A stretch of DNA of 64,000 nucleotides from Bradyrhizobium ivorense (GCF_900696085.1 NZ_CAADFC020000013.1:186001-250000); one strand, 5' to 3'. Counted from the first letter of the stretch, positions 37,455 to 46,123 are shown. The notes: generated by a model from the sequence alone, not told the origin. Made by a program: numbers and translations.

Positions 37455-38304
37455 AGAAACCCCTCGGACGGAAAATCAGGATGATGATCAGGAGCGCATA
37501 GGGAAGCGCCGTCTTCATCGACGGAGAGAACATCAAGGCTGCAATTGCTTCGGCGACGCCAATCACCAGGCCACCCAGGAGCGCTCCGCTGAAGCTGCCG
37601 AGACCGCCGACGATTACCGTCACGAAAGCCAGCAGGGTAAAATCGACGGCCAGATATGGTTGGGCATCGAACAAAGGCGAGATCAATGCGCCGGCGACGC
37701 CCGCGCAGGCCGCGCCGATGCCGAAGGCCACCGCGTAGATCCGCGGAATGTTCAATCCGATGATCAGGCCGCCCAGCCGGTTGTCTGCGGCCGCTCTCAG
37801 CGACCGGCCGAACGACGAGAATTTCAGATACGCTCCGAGCAGGGTGATCAGCAAGCCCGCGGTTGCCGCTGCCTGAAGTCTCGCTAGATCCAGCGTCACG
37901 GGACCGAGCGATACTGTGTGAAACGCCAGCTGGGACGCAGTGGGGCGCGGATCCGGTCCGAACGCCACCAATAGCGCGCCGCTGAAAAGCAGCGACAGGC
38001 CGATGAAAACGATGAATTGATAGTGATGGGGCCGTCCAACGAACCGTTTTACGATCAGGGTTTCCAGGAGATACCCGAAGATGAACATCGCGACCGCCGC
38101 GATCGCTGCTGCGGCAATGATCGGAACGTCCCAAAGGCGGACGGCCCAATAGCCGATGTAGACGCCAAAGACGACCATCTCGCCATGCGCAAAGTTGACG
38201 ACGCGCATGACGCCAAAAATGATCGTCAGACCGAGCGCCACAAGCCCGTAGACGAGGCCGAGCAGAACGCCGCTTGCGAGAACATTGAGCCAAAGTGACA
38301 GCAT
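37435..38304 (-). CDS. livH: ABC transporter permease, LivH type
   Basis: 289 residues, about 8 membrane helices. It begins MLSLWLNVLASGVLLGLVYG and has MRVVNFAHGEMVVFGVYIGY, a segment characteristic of LivH, and FGRSLRAAADNRLGGLIIGL as the coupling helix. It is the first transporter gene of the operon; the flavin reductase stop is 30 bases upstream. The ATG at 38304 overlaps nothing upstream. Confidence 0.92.
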   Translation of the reverse strand: MLSLWLNVLASGVLLGLVYGLVALGLTIIFGVMRVVNFAHGEMVVFGVYIGYWAVRLWDVPIIAAAAIAAVAMFIFGYLLETLIVKRFVGRPHHYQFIVFIGLSLLFSGALLVAFGPDPRPTASQLAFHTVSLGPVTLDLARLQAAATAGLLITLLGAYLKFSSFGRSLRAAADNRLGGLIIGLNIPRIYAVAFGIGAACAGVAGALISPLFDAQPYLAVDFTLLAFVTVIVGGLGSFSGALLGGLVIGVAEAIAALMFSPSMKTALPYALLIIILIFRPRGFFGAKEI

Positions 38305-38334
38305 TGGTGGACACTGAATGATGGGAGTGAAGCG

Positions 38335-38862
38335 CTACCGCCGGGGAACCATGAACTCGCCCTTCACATAGACGAGGGGTTCGCGATCAACGTTCGTCGC
38401 CTGAGCGACCACCGCGCCGACGAAGATCGTATGGCTGCCGGCGTCGTATGAATCGGATAGGCGGCAATCGAAGCTGCAGACAGCCTCGACGAGGCTCGGC
38501 GCTCCCGTCGCGAGTTCGCGCCACAGGCCTTCGCTGAAACGTATGTCGCCCTTGCTCCCGTCCTGCCCCGCGAATTTCTGCGCCAGCGCAGCGTGATGCG
38601 CCGCCAGGATGTTCCAGCAGAACGATCCGCTCCGCTTTATCGTATCGTGGGCACCGGCCGACTTGTTGACGCAGACGAGCACGCTCGACGGTTCGGTCGA
38701 CAATGAACAACCGGCGGTCAACGTCAAACCGTGCCGGCCCGGTCGCGTGCCCGTCGTGACGATCGACACGGCGCCCGGTACGTTGCGCATTGCGGTGCGA
38801 AATTCGGTGCTGCTGAACACCGGGATTTCCTGGATGGACATGGGCTGCACTCGAAAGTTCAT
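38335..38862 (-). CDS. Flavin reductase family protein
   Basis: 175 residues with the split-barrel FMN-binding fold. Motifs: MRNVPGAVSIVTTGTRPGRH, then GLTLTAGCSLSTEPSSVLVC and VCVNKSAGAHDTIKRSGSFC, and the closing HTIFVGAVVAQATN. This is the HpaC/RutF-type NAD(P)H:flavin oxidoreductase that feeds a two-component monooxygenase; the LLM protein at 32108 is the obvious partner. The ATG at 38862 has AGGGG six bases upstream. It follows the VOC gene by 50 bases. Confidence 0.9.
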   Translation of the reverse strand: MNFRVQPMSIQEIPVFSSTEFRTAMRNVPGAVSIVTTGTRPGRHGLTLTAGCSLSTEPSSVLVCVNKSAGAHDTIKRSGSFCWNILAAHHAALAQKFAGQDGSKGDIRFSEGLWRELATGAPSLVEAVCSFDCRLSDSYDAGSHTIFVGAVVAQATNVDREPLVYVKGEFMVPRR

Positions 38863-38912
38863 GGGGATGCCCCTGACACATAGAACCGAAATGATCGAGA
38901 TCGTTCGTTCGC

Positions 38913-39263
38913 CTACCCGGCCGCGGCCTGAAACAGCTGGATCGTATTGTGTTGCGGGTCCTTGAAGTGGGCCACGCGACCGTGCGTCCCCATATCCCTG
39001 ATTTCACCGAGCACCTCGGCGCCATGCGCCCGCGCGCGCTGCAGAGCGCTTTCCAGATTGTCCACCTCGAATACCAGGACGGCGTTCAGAGACGGCGCGG
39101 ATACGGATTCGACCGGACTTGCGATGCAAAGGGCGACCTTTTCACCGACGAATTGAATCCACTTGCCTCGATCAGCGAAGCGAACCGCCAAGCCGAGAGC
39201 TTCGTAGAAGCCAGCGAGCCCCTCAGGTTCAGCGGCGGTGAGATAGGCCTGCTTGAGCTTCAA
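38913..39263 (-). CDS. VOC-family (glyoxalase/dioxygenase-like) protein
   Basis: 116 residues, one VOC module of two beta-alpha-beta-beta-beta units: KLKQAYLTAAEPEGLAGFYE, VLVFEVDNLESALQRARAHG and GRVAHFKDPQHNTIQLFQAA. The last motif gives the usual metal-ligand Glu/Gln region. The start codon at 39263 is TTG. Members include dioxygenases, epimerases and resistance proteins; the short single-domain form may dimerise. It heads the minus-strand operon, so the operon promoter should be in 39264-39696. Confidence 0.8.
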   Translation of the reverse strand: MKLKQAYLTAAEPEGLAGFYEALGLAVRFADRGKWIQFVGEKVALCIASPVESVSAPSLNAVLVFEVDNLESALQRARAHGAEVLGEIRDMGTHGRVAHFKDPQHNTIQLFQAAAG

Positions 39264-39696
39264 TTTGTCACTCCGATCCCCGACGAGCCGTTCGAACTCC
39301 GCGAACTTCTGTCGCCCTCGGATAATTGCACTGGAGACTCGGCATTAATGCTCAAAGATCTCGTCGCCGGCACGATCGATCGGCATTTTGTGCTGGCGCT
39401 TGCAGCCTTTCGGCATCGGGACTCACCGGCCCAGGCTGAGGCTGGAGACGGTCCATCCCCGACCGCTTTCACGTTCTCCGATCGTCAACGGAGCACACCG
39501 CCCCCGCGCGTCCCGCCTCGCGCCGCGCCGATGGGTCGCTGAGCAGATTGACCGTTTTTCGATATAAGTCGTCATTTTGTCGAAATTCTACAGCTGCGCG
39601 TGCGGTTAGCATTGGTGTCATCGGGATGTCATTACGCGGCACAACGCGCGGGACTGGGCCTCGAGACGGCTACGCTTGCCCATGGGAGACAACGAT
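39264..39696. other. Divergent promoter region of the catabolic operon and Lrp gene
   Basis: 433 bases between the VOC gene (minus) and the Lrp-type gene (plus). No other gene is seen. The arrangement of an Lrp-family regulator divergent from a catabolic operon suggests operators here (inference). The AT-rich stretch GATATAAGTCGTCATTTTG at about 39560 is the least GC-rich part. Confidence 0.5.
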
Positions 39697-40320
39697 ATGA
39701 CGACGACGGCTCTCGACAGGATCGACATCAAAATCTTGAACGAACTGCAGCAGAACGCCGGTTTGACCAACGTCGAACTTGCCTCGCGCGTCAACCTCTC
39801 ACCGTCGCCTTGTCTTGCTCGCGTTCGTACGCTGGAAAAACTCGGCGTCATCGATCGGCGTATCGCCGTGCTGGATCCTGCGGTGCTCGGGATCGGCGTG
39901 ACCGCCTTCATCCAGGTCAAGCTTGAAAAGCAGGTTCAATTGTCGCTCGAGAATTTTACGCGCTCGATCGATCGCTTGAGCCAGGTGATGGAATGTTACC
40001 TGATGACGGGAGACAGCGACTACCTTCTCCGCGTCATGGTGCCCGACATCGACGCCCTTGAAGACCTCATCGTCAACAAGATTTCGCGCATACCGGGCGT
40101 TGTGAGCATTCGTTCGAACCTGGCCTTGAAGCGAATTTCGCACAAGACGGTGCTTCCAATCGACTCGAACCAGCCGGTTCAGATCAAGACCTGCAGCTCA
40201 GGTTCCGGGCGGGCCGACCGCCCTACCAAGTCGCACTACGACGCGCACCAGGCGAGATTTGACGGCGGTATCGGCATTGATGCTTCGCGCACGCTTGATC
40301 ACAACGCGGCCAGCTTCTAA
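39697..40320 (+). CDS. Lrp/AsnC-family transcriptional regulator
   Basis: 207 residues from ATG 39697, with GGGAG eight bases upstream. N-terminal HTH: LDRIDIKILNELQQNAGLTN, then VELASRVNLSPSPCLARVRT. The RAM ligand-binding domain follows, with VMECYLMTGDSDYLLRVMVP and IPGVVSIRSNLALKRI. The C-terminal tail after TVLPI (about 45 residues, ending LDHNAASF) is longer than in usual Lrp proteins and polar, perhaps added by sequence change at the island end. It is divergent from the VOC-to-SBP operon and probably controls it in response to a small ligand (inference). The right copy of the tRNA-derived repeat begins 37 bases after the stop. Confidence 0.9.
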   Translation: MTTTALDRIDIKILNELQQNAGLTNVELASRVNLSPSPCLARVRTLEKLGVIDRRIAVLDPAVLGIGVTAFIQVKLEKQVQLSLENFTRSIDRLSQVMECYLMTGDSDYLLRVMVPDIDALEDLIVNKISRIPGVVSIRSNLALKRISHKTVLPIDSNQPVQIKTCSSGSGRADRPTKSHYDAHQARFDGGIGIDASRTLDHNAASF

Positions 40321-40357
40321 CGAGCGAACCGCCCTATATGTCAGGCCCGCCGGCCAA

Positions 40358-40411
40358 TCATAACGGTCTGTTGGCAGGTTCGAGTCCTGCCGGGCCCACC
40401 AATGAGATCAA
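40358..40411 (+). repeat. tRNA 3'-half repeat, right copy (candidate att site)
   Basis: Same 54-bp sequence as 25641-25694 with two adjacent differences (CTGTTGG for CTGGTTG). It again holds only the anticodon-to-CCA half of a tRNA and the following ATGAGATCAA. The direct orientation and spacing of 14.7 kb fit attL/attR of an integrated element. The rest of 40412-40623 contains no gene. Confidence 0.8.
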
Positions 40412-40623
40412 TGTCATACTGAGTTCTCACTACCAATAGCGCGACGACCGCCGCACCAGATACGCGCAATTTTCATTGCGGGCGAACTCGCGAAGAAGTC
40501 AGGCAAGCCTGAACGACGATGAGCGGATACGCTGGCACGCCCACGGTTGCCTCTGATAGAACGGGCCCCGACCGTTGGGCTCCCCATACTGGCGGCGCCT
40601 GGACCGGCGGCCGACGCGGTTGC

Positions 40624-41331
40624 CTATGCCGGCAGCACGATCACCTTCGTATTGACGGGCGTTCGCGCATAGAGGTCGATCATGTCTTGGCTGAGAAGAC
40701 CGGTACAGCCGCTCGTAATGCCGTTCCCAATCGTTTCGGGGGCGCTGGTGCTATAGATCGTGTAGAGCGTGTACACCCCATTTTGATAGAGGTAGAGCAC
40801 GCGGGCACCAAGCGGATTATCGAGACCTCCCGGCATGCCGCGAGCATATTTGCCTGCCTCCGGCTGGCGCGCGATCATCTCCTTAGGTGGCGTCCAGGTA
40901 GGCCATTCGGCTTTGCGCCCGACATAAGCCTCCCCACTCCACCGAAATCCATCGCGGCCGACATTAGCGCCATAGCGGGTCGCGCTTCCTTCGCCTTCGA
41001 TGCGGTAAACATAGTATTTGCTGGGATCGACGATAATCGTACCGGGCGCCTCATTGCTGTCATAGCGCACGGTCTTGCGAAAATATTTCGGATCGACCTT
41101 ACTAACATCGACCGCAGGGATCGGGAATTTCTCGTTGGGCACGGGCCCGTAGACTTTCTCCGCCTCGGCGAGGCTCATGTAGTCGGATGCGCAACCGGCC
41201 AGGCCCAGTGCGGCGAGACCCGCAGCGGAGCCGAACAGAAGCGTTCGGCGGCTGAGGAGCTGCGACCGAAGCTCAGGCAGAGTCCCCTCGCCCATCGCAC
41301 CTGCGTCCGCAATTCTACGGTCCATGATCAT
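40624..41331 (-). CDS. L,D-transpeptidase (YkuD)-like protein with altered active site
   Basis: About 235 residues from ATG 41331; ATG 41325 and an upstream start at 41385 are alternatives. The N-terminus has LLSRRTLLFGSAAGLAALGL followed by AGC, a Tat-like signal and lipobox. The YkuD domain holds the catalytic Cys in GNGITSGCTGLLSQDM. The usual IHGT histidine is replaced (YTIYSTSAPETIG) and the Arg of the CIR motif is Gly, so classic transpeptidase chemistry is doubtful unless this group uses other residues. It would act in the cell envelope on peptidoglycan stem peptides. It is monocistronic and lies just outside the right tRNA-derived repeat. Confidence 0.82.
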   Translation of the reverse strand: MIMDRRIADAGAMGEGTLPELRSQLLSRRTLLFGSAAGLAALGLAGCASDYMSLAEAEKVYGPVPNEKFPIPAVDVSKVDPKYFRKTVRYDSNEAPGTIIVDPSKYYVYRIEGEGSATRYGANVGRDGFRWSGEAYVGRKAEWPTWTPPKEMIARQPEAGKYARGMPGGLDNPLGARVLYLYQNGVYTLYTIYSTSAPETIGNGITSGCTGLLSQDMIDLYARTPVNTKVIVLPA

Positions 41332-42300
41332 AATTTCGGATTTTTTTCCCTTGTCCCGGTGTAGGGCCGGACCAGACTTTGGCATACTGGGTAGGAAGGG
41401 AGGAGAAAAAGTTCTTCGTCATTCGAGGTTGAATCTCCTTGACCAATAGATGGCCTTTTGGCTGTCGCTGGGAGGAAGCAGCTCGCGGCCATTTCTACGC
41501 AGGTGGCGGCCGGGCGAGCTTCAAAGCCAAACGTGGGTTTATGGTGCGCTCGGAGGGCGTTCGCATTTCCTGCAGTTTCAACGGCTTGTGCCGATGAGGA
41601 GGATCGAAAGGGTCCTTTCAGCGTCAAAAGGGCCTTTCCAGCTCCATTGCCCTGGTGACGGCAACTGGCTTTTGCCAGACGCTTGATGAGCAGGAGCGCC
41701 TAAAGCCATTGGGGCAGTTCGATCGCGCTGCAAAGGCAACCATCTAGACCGTCGACGATATGACGACGAAGCAAGAAGCGTCAGCCTCACCGCAGTTGCT
41801 AACCAGAGATTCGTGAGTGCTTGGCCACCAACTCGTCGGTTGTCATTAACTTCATTCAGTACATCGCCATGGTCAACCAGATCGACGAAGAGCTGGAAGA
41901 AGAGCTGGAATACGACAAACGGTCCAAAGAAGACAAAGCCATTATCGACAGCATGCGCAAAGCCCGGGATATGTGCATATTGGTACCGCCGGAACGATTG
42001 ACGTTCGAACTCAGCGCCCCTCGACTGCACGTTAGGAGTCCCCGGTAAGATCGGCGCCTTCGTCGATCTACTGTGTTTCTTGTTCGCACGCTTCCAGGCC
42101 AGTCTGCCGGTGCTCGCCAAAGCGCGTCGGAACGTCCATCCTCCGCACGACGCTGATTTTGTTGCGCTCGGTGGCAATCATTCAAAAAGCTACGGTTGGA
42201 TTCTACGGTACGCGTAAGCAATTGACCAGCGCTAGATGCATAGCGATGTGGTAATCGTCCTTCAGCCCCTAGGTTCCGGTTTAATCAACAGCGGCCGCCT
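41332..42300. other. Intergenic region, no convincing gene
   Basis: About 970 bases. A plus-strand frame from ATG 41869 to 42048 would encode 59 residues, MVNQIDEELEEELEYDKRSK and onward, highly acidic, but without a convincing Shine-Dalgarno; it could be a small protein. GAAAGGGTCCTTTC and AAAAGGGCCTTTCC near 41606-41640 form a short pair of palindromes of unknown meaning. Confidence 0.45.
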
Positions 42301-42477
42301 CTAATCGCGATTGCGTTTGGGCCGATCCAATCGCAGCCTCTGCGCTCTCATGCGCGCTATTTCTTCGTCGAGCGCACTCATCTTCTCGTCGTAGCGTTCG
42401 GTCTTCGACTTTGGCTCATCGCTCTTTTGCAACTTCTTTAGCGCCTTTTCGACCGAGAGTTTTGGGGTGTCAGCCAT
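42301..42477 (-). CDS. Small charged hypothetical protein
   Basis: 58 residues, MADTPKLSVEKALKKLQKSD to the end DRPKRNRD. Rich in Lys, Arg, Glu and Asp, predicted helical or coiled-coil, no Cys. The start is well supported: GGAGGAG lies four bases upstream of ATG 42477. No family is recognised; small proteins with an ALKKLQKSDEPKSKTERYDE segment are plausible nucleic-acid or protein-binding factors (inference). It is the last minus-strand gene before the FixK-controlled hydrolase operon, 124 bases downstream of it, so read-through transcription is possible. Confidence 0.7.
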   Translation of the reverse strand: MADTPKLSVEKALKKLQKSDEPKSKTERYDEKMSALDEEIARMRAQRLRLDRPKRNRD

Positions 42478-42601
42478 TTGCTCCTCCGAAGCGATAGCTA
42501 GCCGTCAGTTGAGGTTCGGAACGAGAAGCCGTTTTCCTGCGCCCTATCGCTGAAAATCGGCCATCGACCGAACCCGGGATTTTGGATCATCTTCACGCGT
42601 T

Positions 42602-43474
42602 TCACCGTTGCCGGTCGTTCAAGCCACCAAACCAGGCGCCAAAATAGCCGGCATAGAGGGGCGGCATTTCCAGGTTCATCGAGTGGCCGACGCCCGGTAC
42701 GACGACCAACCGGCAGTTCGGCATCGCCGCCGCCATGGCCTCTAGGTCAGCGGGCGCGATCCAGCCGTCGCCTTCGCCCCAGACGACGAGATGTGGATGC
42801 CGAATTTCGGGCATCCGCCGCTCGAGTTCGCGGCTTTCCCGCTCGCGTGTCAGATTGACTGGCGTGCCGATCCATATTCCCTCGGAGACGCCAAACGTCT
42901 GATCCAGGATGCGCTCGAACAGAGCCTGAATCGCGCCCAACCCCTCGCGGAATCTCGGCGCGGCATTCGGCGCCATGCTGTCCGGGAGGAACAAGGAGGA
43001 TGCCGCCGTTGCCATTACGGTGCGCGTCAACTCGCGGCTTGCCATCATCGCGCGGAATAGCCCGATCTGCTCCGCGTTGAACGCGAGCCCGAGTGGCGTC
43101 ACGGGATCGAGCGCGAATACCCGGCCAAACCGCTCCGGCTGCATCAGCAGCATGCGCGCCGCGATGATACCGCCGGTGGAATGGGTGGCGAGATGACAGA
43201 ACGGGATCTGCAGAGCATCCAGCGCCGCCAGCATGTCGAGCGCATGTTGCTGCATCGAGTAGTTGGTATAGTCCGGCGTCGCGGCCGGGCGATCGCTGTC
43301 GCCACAACCGCGCCAGTCGATTCCGATGACCCGAAGGCCGCTCGGGAACAAGGGGGCGGCGAGCTCGATCCAATCCTTGCTGGCGAGATTGCCGTGGATG
43401 AAGACGACCGTGGTTTCGCCTTCGCCCCACTCCCGCCAGCCAAGGTCGACCTCTCCGGCACGCACTTTGGGCAT
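42602..43474 (-). CDS. Alpha/beta hydrolase
   Basis: 290 residues from ATG 43474; a TTG at 43501 is an alternative start. The nucleophile elbow is LATHSTGGIIAARM with Ser after THS, a slight variant of GxSxG. The oxyanion region is VVFIHGNLASKDWIELAAPL, and a late His is in GVGHSMNLEMPPLYAGYFGA. An acidic residue lies in VVWGEGDGWIAPADLEAM. Substrate unknown. It follows the 828-residue hydrolase by 40 bases on the minus strand, so the two form an operon downstream of the FixK box at 46060. Confidence 0.85.
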   Translation of the reverse strand: MPKVRAGEVDLGWREWGEGETTVVFIHGNLASKDWIELAAPLFPSGLRVIGIDWRGCGDSDRPAATPDYTNYSMQQHALDMLAALDALQIPFCHLATHSTGGIIAARMLLMQPERFGRVFALDPVTPLGLAFNAEQIGLFRAMMASRELTRTVMATAASSLFLPDSMAPNAAPRFREGLGAIQALFERILDQTFGVSEGIWIGTPVNLTRERESRELERRMPEIRHPHLVVWGEGDGWIAPADLEAMAAAMPNCRLVVVPGVGHSMNLEMPPLYAGYFGAWFGGLNDRQR

Positions 43475-43514
43475 TGCTACAGTTTGATCCTCTCGTTGCA
43501 ACTCAGCCTGCTGG

Positions 43515-46001
43515 TCACTTATTCAAACCGGCTGTCGGATTCGGTCCGTCCGGCGTCGGCGCAACAGCCATCGCCGACACCACGCCGTTGATAATTCTGT
43601 CCGTCTCGAGCGGCGAACTGGTGTCGAGATTGCCCGTCATTACGAAATCGGTCACGTCAGCCGGAAACTCGACCGGGTTGTCGGTATGGATGAAATGACC
43701 GGTGTCCGGATAGATTTTCAGGATCGGCCGGTTGTTCGCGCGCGTCATCCGCGTCATGAACGGGGTGATGATGTCGCGGCCGAGGTCCTTCAATCCGTTA
43801 AATGGCGTTCCGGGAATGAAGGGCTCCTTGTCGCCGAAGGCCAGGAAGATCGGCACCTTGATGTCGGTCAGCCGCCGATACAGGTTCTTTGGATCATCCT
43901 GCTGCAACTCCGACACCATGCCGTAGATGTCGAGAATGTACACGTTGGCCCATTGCTCGAGCTCCTTCGGATTGCCCTTGGTCAGGCCGACACGTTGCTC
44001 GGTATGCAACCGCGCATACTCGCTGTCGTTCATGAAGTAGCCACTCTTGCTACGTCCGACCGCGCCGGTCGCGGGATCGCGCTTCTTGAAATAGAAGAAG
44101 TCGCGAATGTTCTGCTCCGGCCGAGCGATTTCGTTCGCCAAGACCTGGGTCGGTCCCCAGACTTCCTTCCACTTGTCGAAGTTGCCCGCGAGCGAGGCGT
44201 CGAACAGCTTTGCGGTCTTGCCAGGCCCTATCGTCACCTCGCGCGGATACTCTTCGAGGCCGGCGGGCGCTTCGAGGATCAGGCTCTTCACCGCGTCGGG
44301 ATATGTCCGCGCGTAGCCGAGGATCAATTGGCCGCCCAGGGAATGGCCAAGGTAGGACGCTTGCTTGATCTTGAGCTGGTTGACCACAAGGTCATACACC
44401 ACTTCACGCATGTCCTGCATGGTCCGCGCGGGGCTCTTGTCGAGATTGCCCGGGCCCGACATGCCGTAGTGCGGCAGGTCCGGTGCGATCACGCGCAGAC
44501 CGCTGCGCAGGGCGTATTGCATGATGTTGCCATAGTGGCCGGCGAACGCTCCCTTGCCGTGGATGACGACGAGGACCTTCGGATCCTTCTCGGTGCCGTA
44601 ATATTCGTCCATGTAGCCGATCTGCCAGGTCGTGCCCTTGGCGTCCTTGGCGTCGGCGTATTTCACCGGATAAGGATAGGTAACGTAGTCCTTCCAGAAG
44701 GATTTCTTCGGGTCGATGTCTGACGCTACGCCGGGCGTGCGGAAGTTCTTGTCGGCGAACTGCTGCGCCCTGTCGAGGCTCGCAACATCGTCCATGAACG
44801 ACACGAATTTCGGGTCGTTCTTGTGGCCGTTGATGATCGAGAACACGCCGTAATGCGCGACTGGGCTGTCTTCGGCGATCAAGTCGGCGCCCGGGATATT
44901 GTCGACCGCTTTCTCTGCAAGCTTGAAGTTGAGCCAGAGGTCGTTCTTGATGTGCATCACCAGCGTACGTGACTGGACGCGGCCGAGTTCCTTGTTGATG
45001 TTGTGAAGCTCGCCGACGCGGTTGCGCCAGACGAGGTCGACAGCGTCATACAGCTTGGAGCGATTGATCACGTTGAGCCCGGCCTTCTCGTTCGGCGGGT
45101 CCCAATAGAAGATTTCCGGCTGCACCGCGGTGAATGCCTGCGTGGTCCGGTATGAGAGATCGTAGCCGGTCAGGCCCAATACTGACCAGCCGAACGCCAT
45201 GCCCATCAGCGGATGCTTCTCCTTGGGCAGCTTGTAGTAATCGCCTTTGGTCTGCTGCCAGACCGGATCGGACTCGATCGCCGCCGTCATCAACTGGAAA
45301 GTCCAGTTGCCGACGGGATCTCCTGCGTCCGATTGCGTCGTGCCGCCGATCGGCATCAGCGCGCTCACATATTCCGGATGCATGACGCCCCAAACATAGG
45401 TTTGCGTGCCCCCCATCGAGACGCCGGCCGCGAGCGCGACCCTCGCGACCTTCAGATGATCGCGAAGCATCCGGTAGTTCGCCTGCACCATGTCGTAATA
45501 GGTGTACTGGGGAAACTTGATCCCGAGACCATCTGACGGCTTGCTTGCGCCCCAGGTCCCGAGCGGATCGACCATCACGACGTAATAGCGGTCGGTGTCG
45601 ATCGGCCGGCCCGGTCCGATGATCGGGACGCCCCCCGACAGCGCGGCGCCCTTGACCCACTGCTCATACATGTCGGTGGAGTCGCCCGAGTAATATGAAT
45701 TGATGACAACGGCGTTGGTGATCTCGCCTGCGGCGTTGCGCCGCGGCGTACCGACCGCGATGTAGGCGGTGCGCAGCTTTCCTCCGCCGAGCGATTCAAG
45801 GGTCACGCCCCCCTCGCCGCCATTTTCCCACTTGGACGGATTGGCCAGGTCGTATTTGCCACCGAGCTTGAAGTCGGCGATCTCGTAATATTGCTTCAGC
45901 CCGTCATGCTGGACTTGCGACGAGCGGCGCGTAAATGGCTGGGCGGTCGCAGCGGATGCGCTGACGGCGAGCAGCACCAGGCCAATGAAAAGACGCCTCA
46001 T
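43515..46001 (-). CDS. Exported protein with two alpha/beta-hydrolase domains
   Basis: 828 residues, unusually large. A Sec signal, MRRLFIGLVLLAVSASAATA, predicts export. Domain 1 (about 30-400) resembles homoserine acetyltransferase-like hydrolases, with VALAAGVSMGGTQTYVWGVM and the nucleophile in GVSMGG. Domain 2 (about 440-800) is a classic alpha/beta hydrolase with VLVVIHGKGAFAGHYGN, the nucleophile in YLGHSLGGQLILGYA and late His in YPDTGHFIHTDNPV. Both domains keep a Ser, so both could be active. Such tandem fusions suggest a substrate with two ester-like bonds or domain cooperation (inference). ATG 46001 lies 58 bases from a FixK/FNR box. An operon with the next hydrolase is likely. 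Confidence 0.85.
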   Translation of the reverse strand: MRRLFIGLVLLAVSASAATAQPFTRRSSQVQHDGLKQYYEIADFKLGGKYDLANPSKWENGGEGGVTLESLGGGKLRTAYIAVGTPRRNAAGEITNAVVINSYYSGDSTDMYEQWVKGAALSGGVPIIGPGRPIDTDRYYVVMVDPLGTWGASKPSDGLGIKFPQYTYYDMVQANYRMLRDHLKVARVALAAGVSMGGTQTYVWGVMHPEYVSALMPIGGTTQSDAGDPVGNWTFQLMTAAIESDPVWQQTKGDYYKLPKEKHPLMGMAFGWSVLGLTGYDLSYRTTQAFTAVQPEIFYWDPPNEKAGLNVINRSKLYDAVDLVWRNRVGELHNINKELGRVQSRTLVMHIKNDLWLNFKLAEKAVDNIPGADLIAEDSPVAHYGVFSIINGHKNDPKFVSFMDDVASLDRAQQFADKNFRTPGVASDIDPKKSFWKDYVTYPYPVKYADAKDAKGTTWQIGYMDEYYGTEKDPKVLVVIHGKGAFAGHYGNIMQYALRSGLRVIAPDLPHYGMSGPGNLDKSPARTMQDMREVVYDLVVNQLKIKQASYLGHSLGGQLILGYARTYPDAVKSLILEAPAGLEEYPREVTIGPGKTAKLFDASLAGNFDKWKEVWGPTQVLANEIARPEQNIRDFFYFKKRDPATGAVGRSKSGYFMNDSEYARLHTEQRVGLTKGNPKELEQWANVYILDIYGMVSELQQDDPKNLYRRLTDIKVPIFLAFGDKEPFIPGTPFNGLKDLGRDIITPFMTRMTRANNRPILKIYPDTGHFIHTDNPVEFPADVTDFVMTGNLDTSSPLETDRIINGVVSAMAVAPTPDGPNPTAGLNK

Positions 46002-46059
46002 GGAAACCCTCCCTGACCGAAATTTTGGGAAGATTTCCGTCAGATACGCGCGATCGATA

Positions 46060-46073
46060 TTGACCTAGGTCAA
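46060..46073. promoter_or_regulatory. FixK/FNR-type box (bidirectional)
   Basis: TTGACCTAGGTCAA is a perfect 14-bp palindrome matching the FNR/FixK consensus TTGAT-N4-ATCAA with the C/G variant. It lies between divergent starts: 58 bases from the 828-residue hydrolase ATG and 50 bases from the plus-strand hydrolase start. It fits symmetric control of both operons under low oxygen. Confidence 0.8.
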
Positions 46074-46123
46074 GGGAACGACCGGACGCGCATCTCAACT
46101 ATGCGGCCGAAAGCATCGAACAA

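Noticed and set aside
41869..42048. 59-residue acidic plus-strand gene
   Set aside because: No clear ribosome-binding site and no known relative; mentioned only in the gap description.
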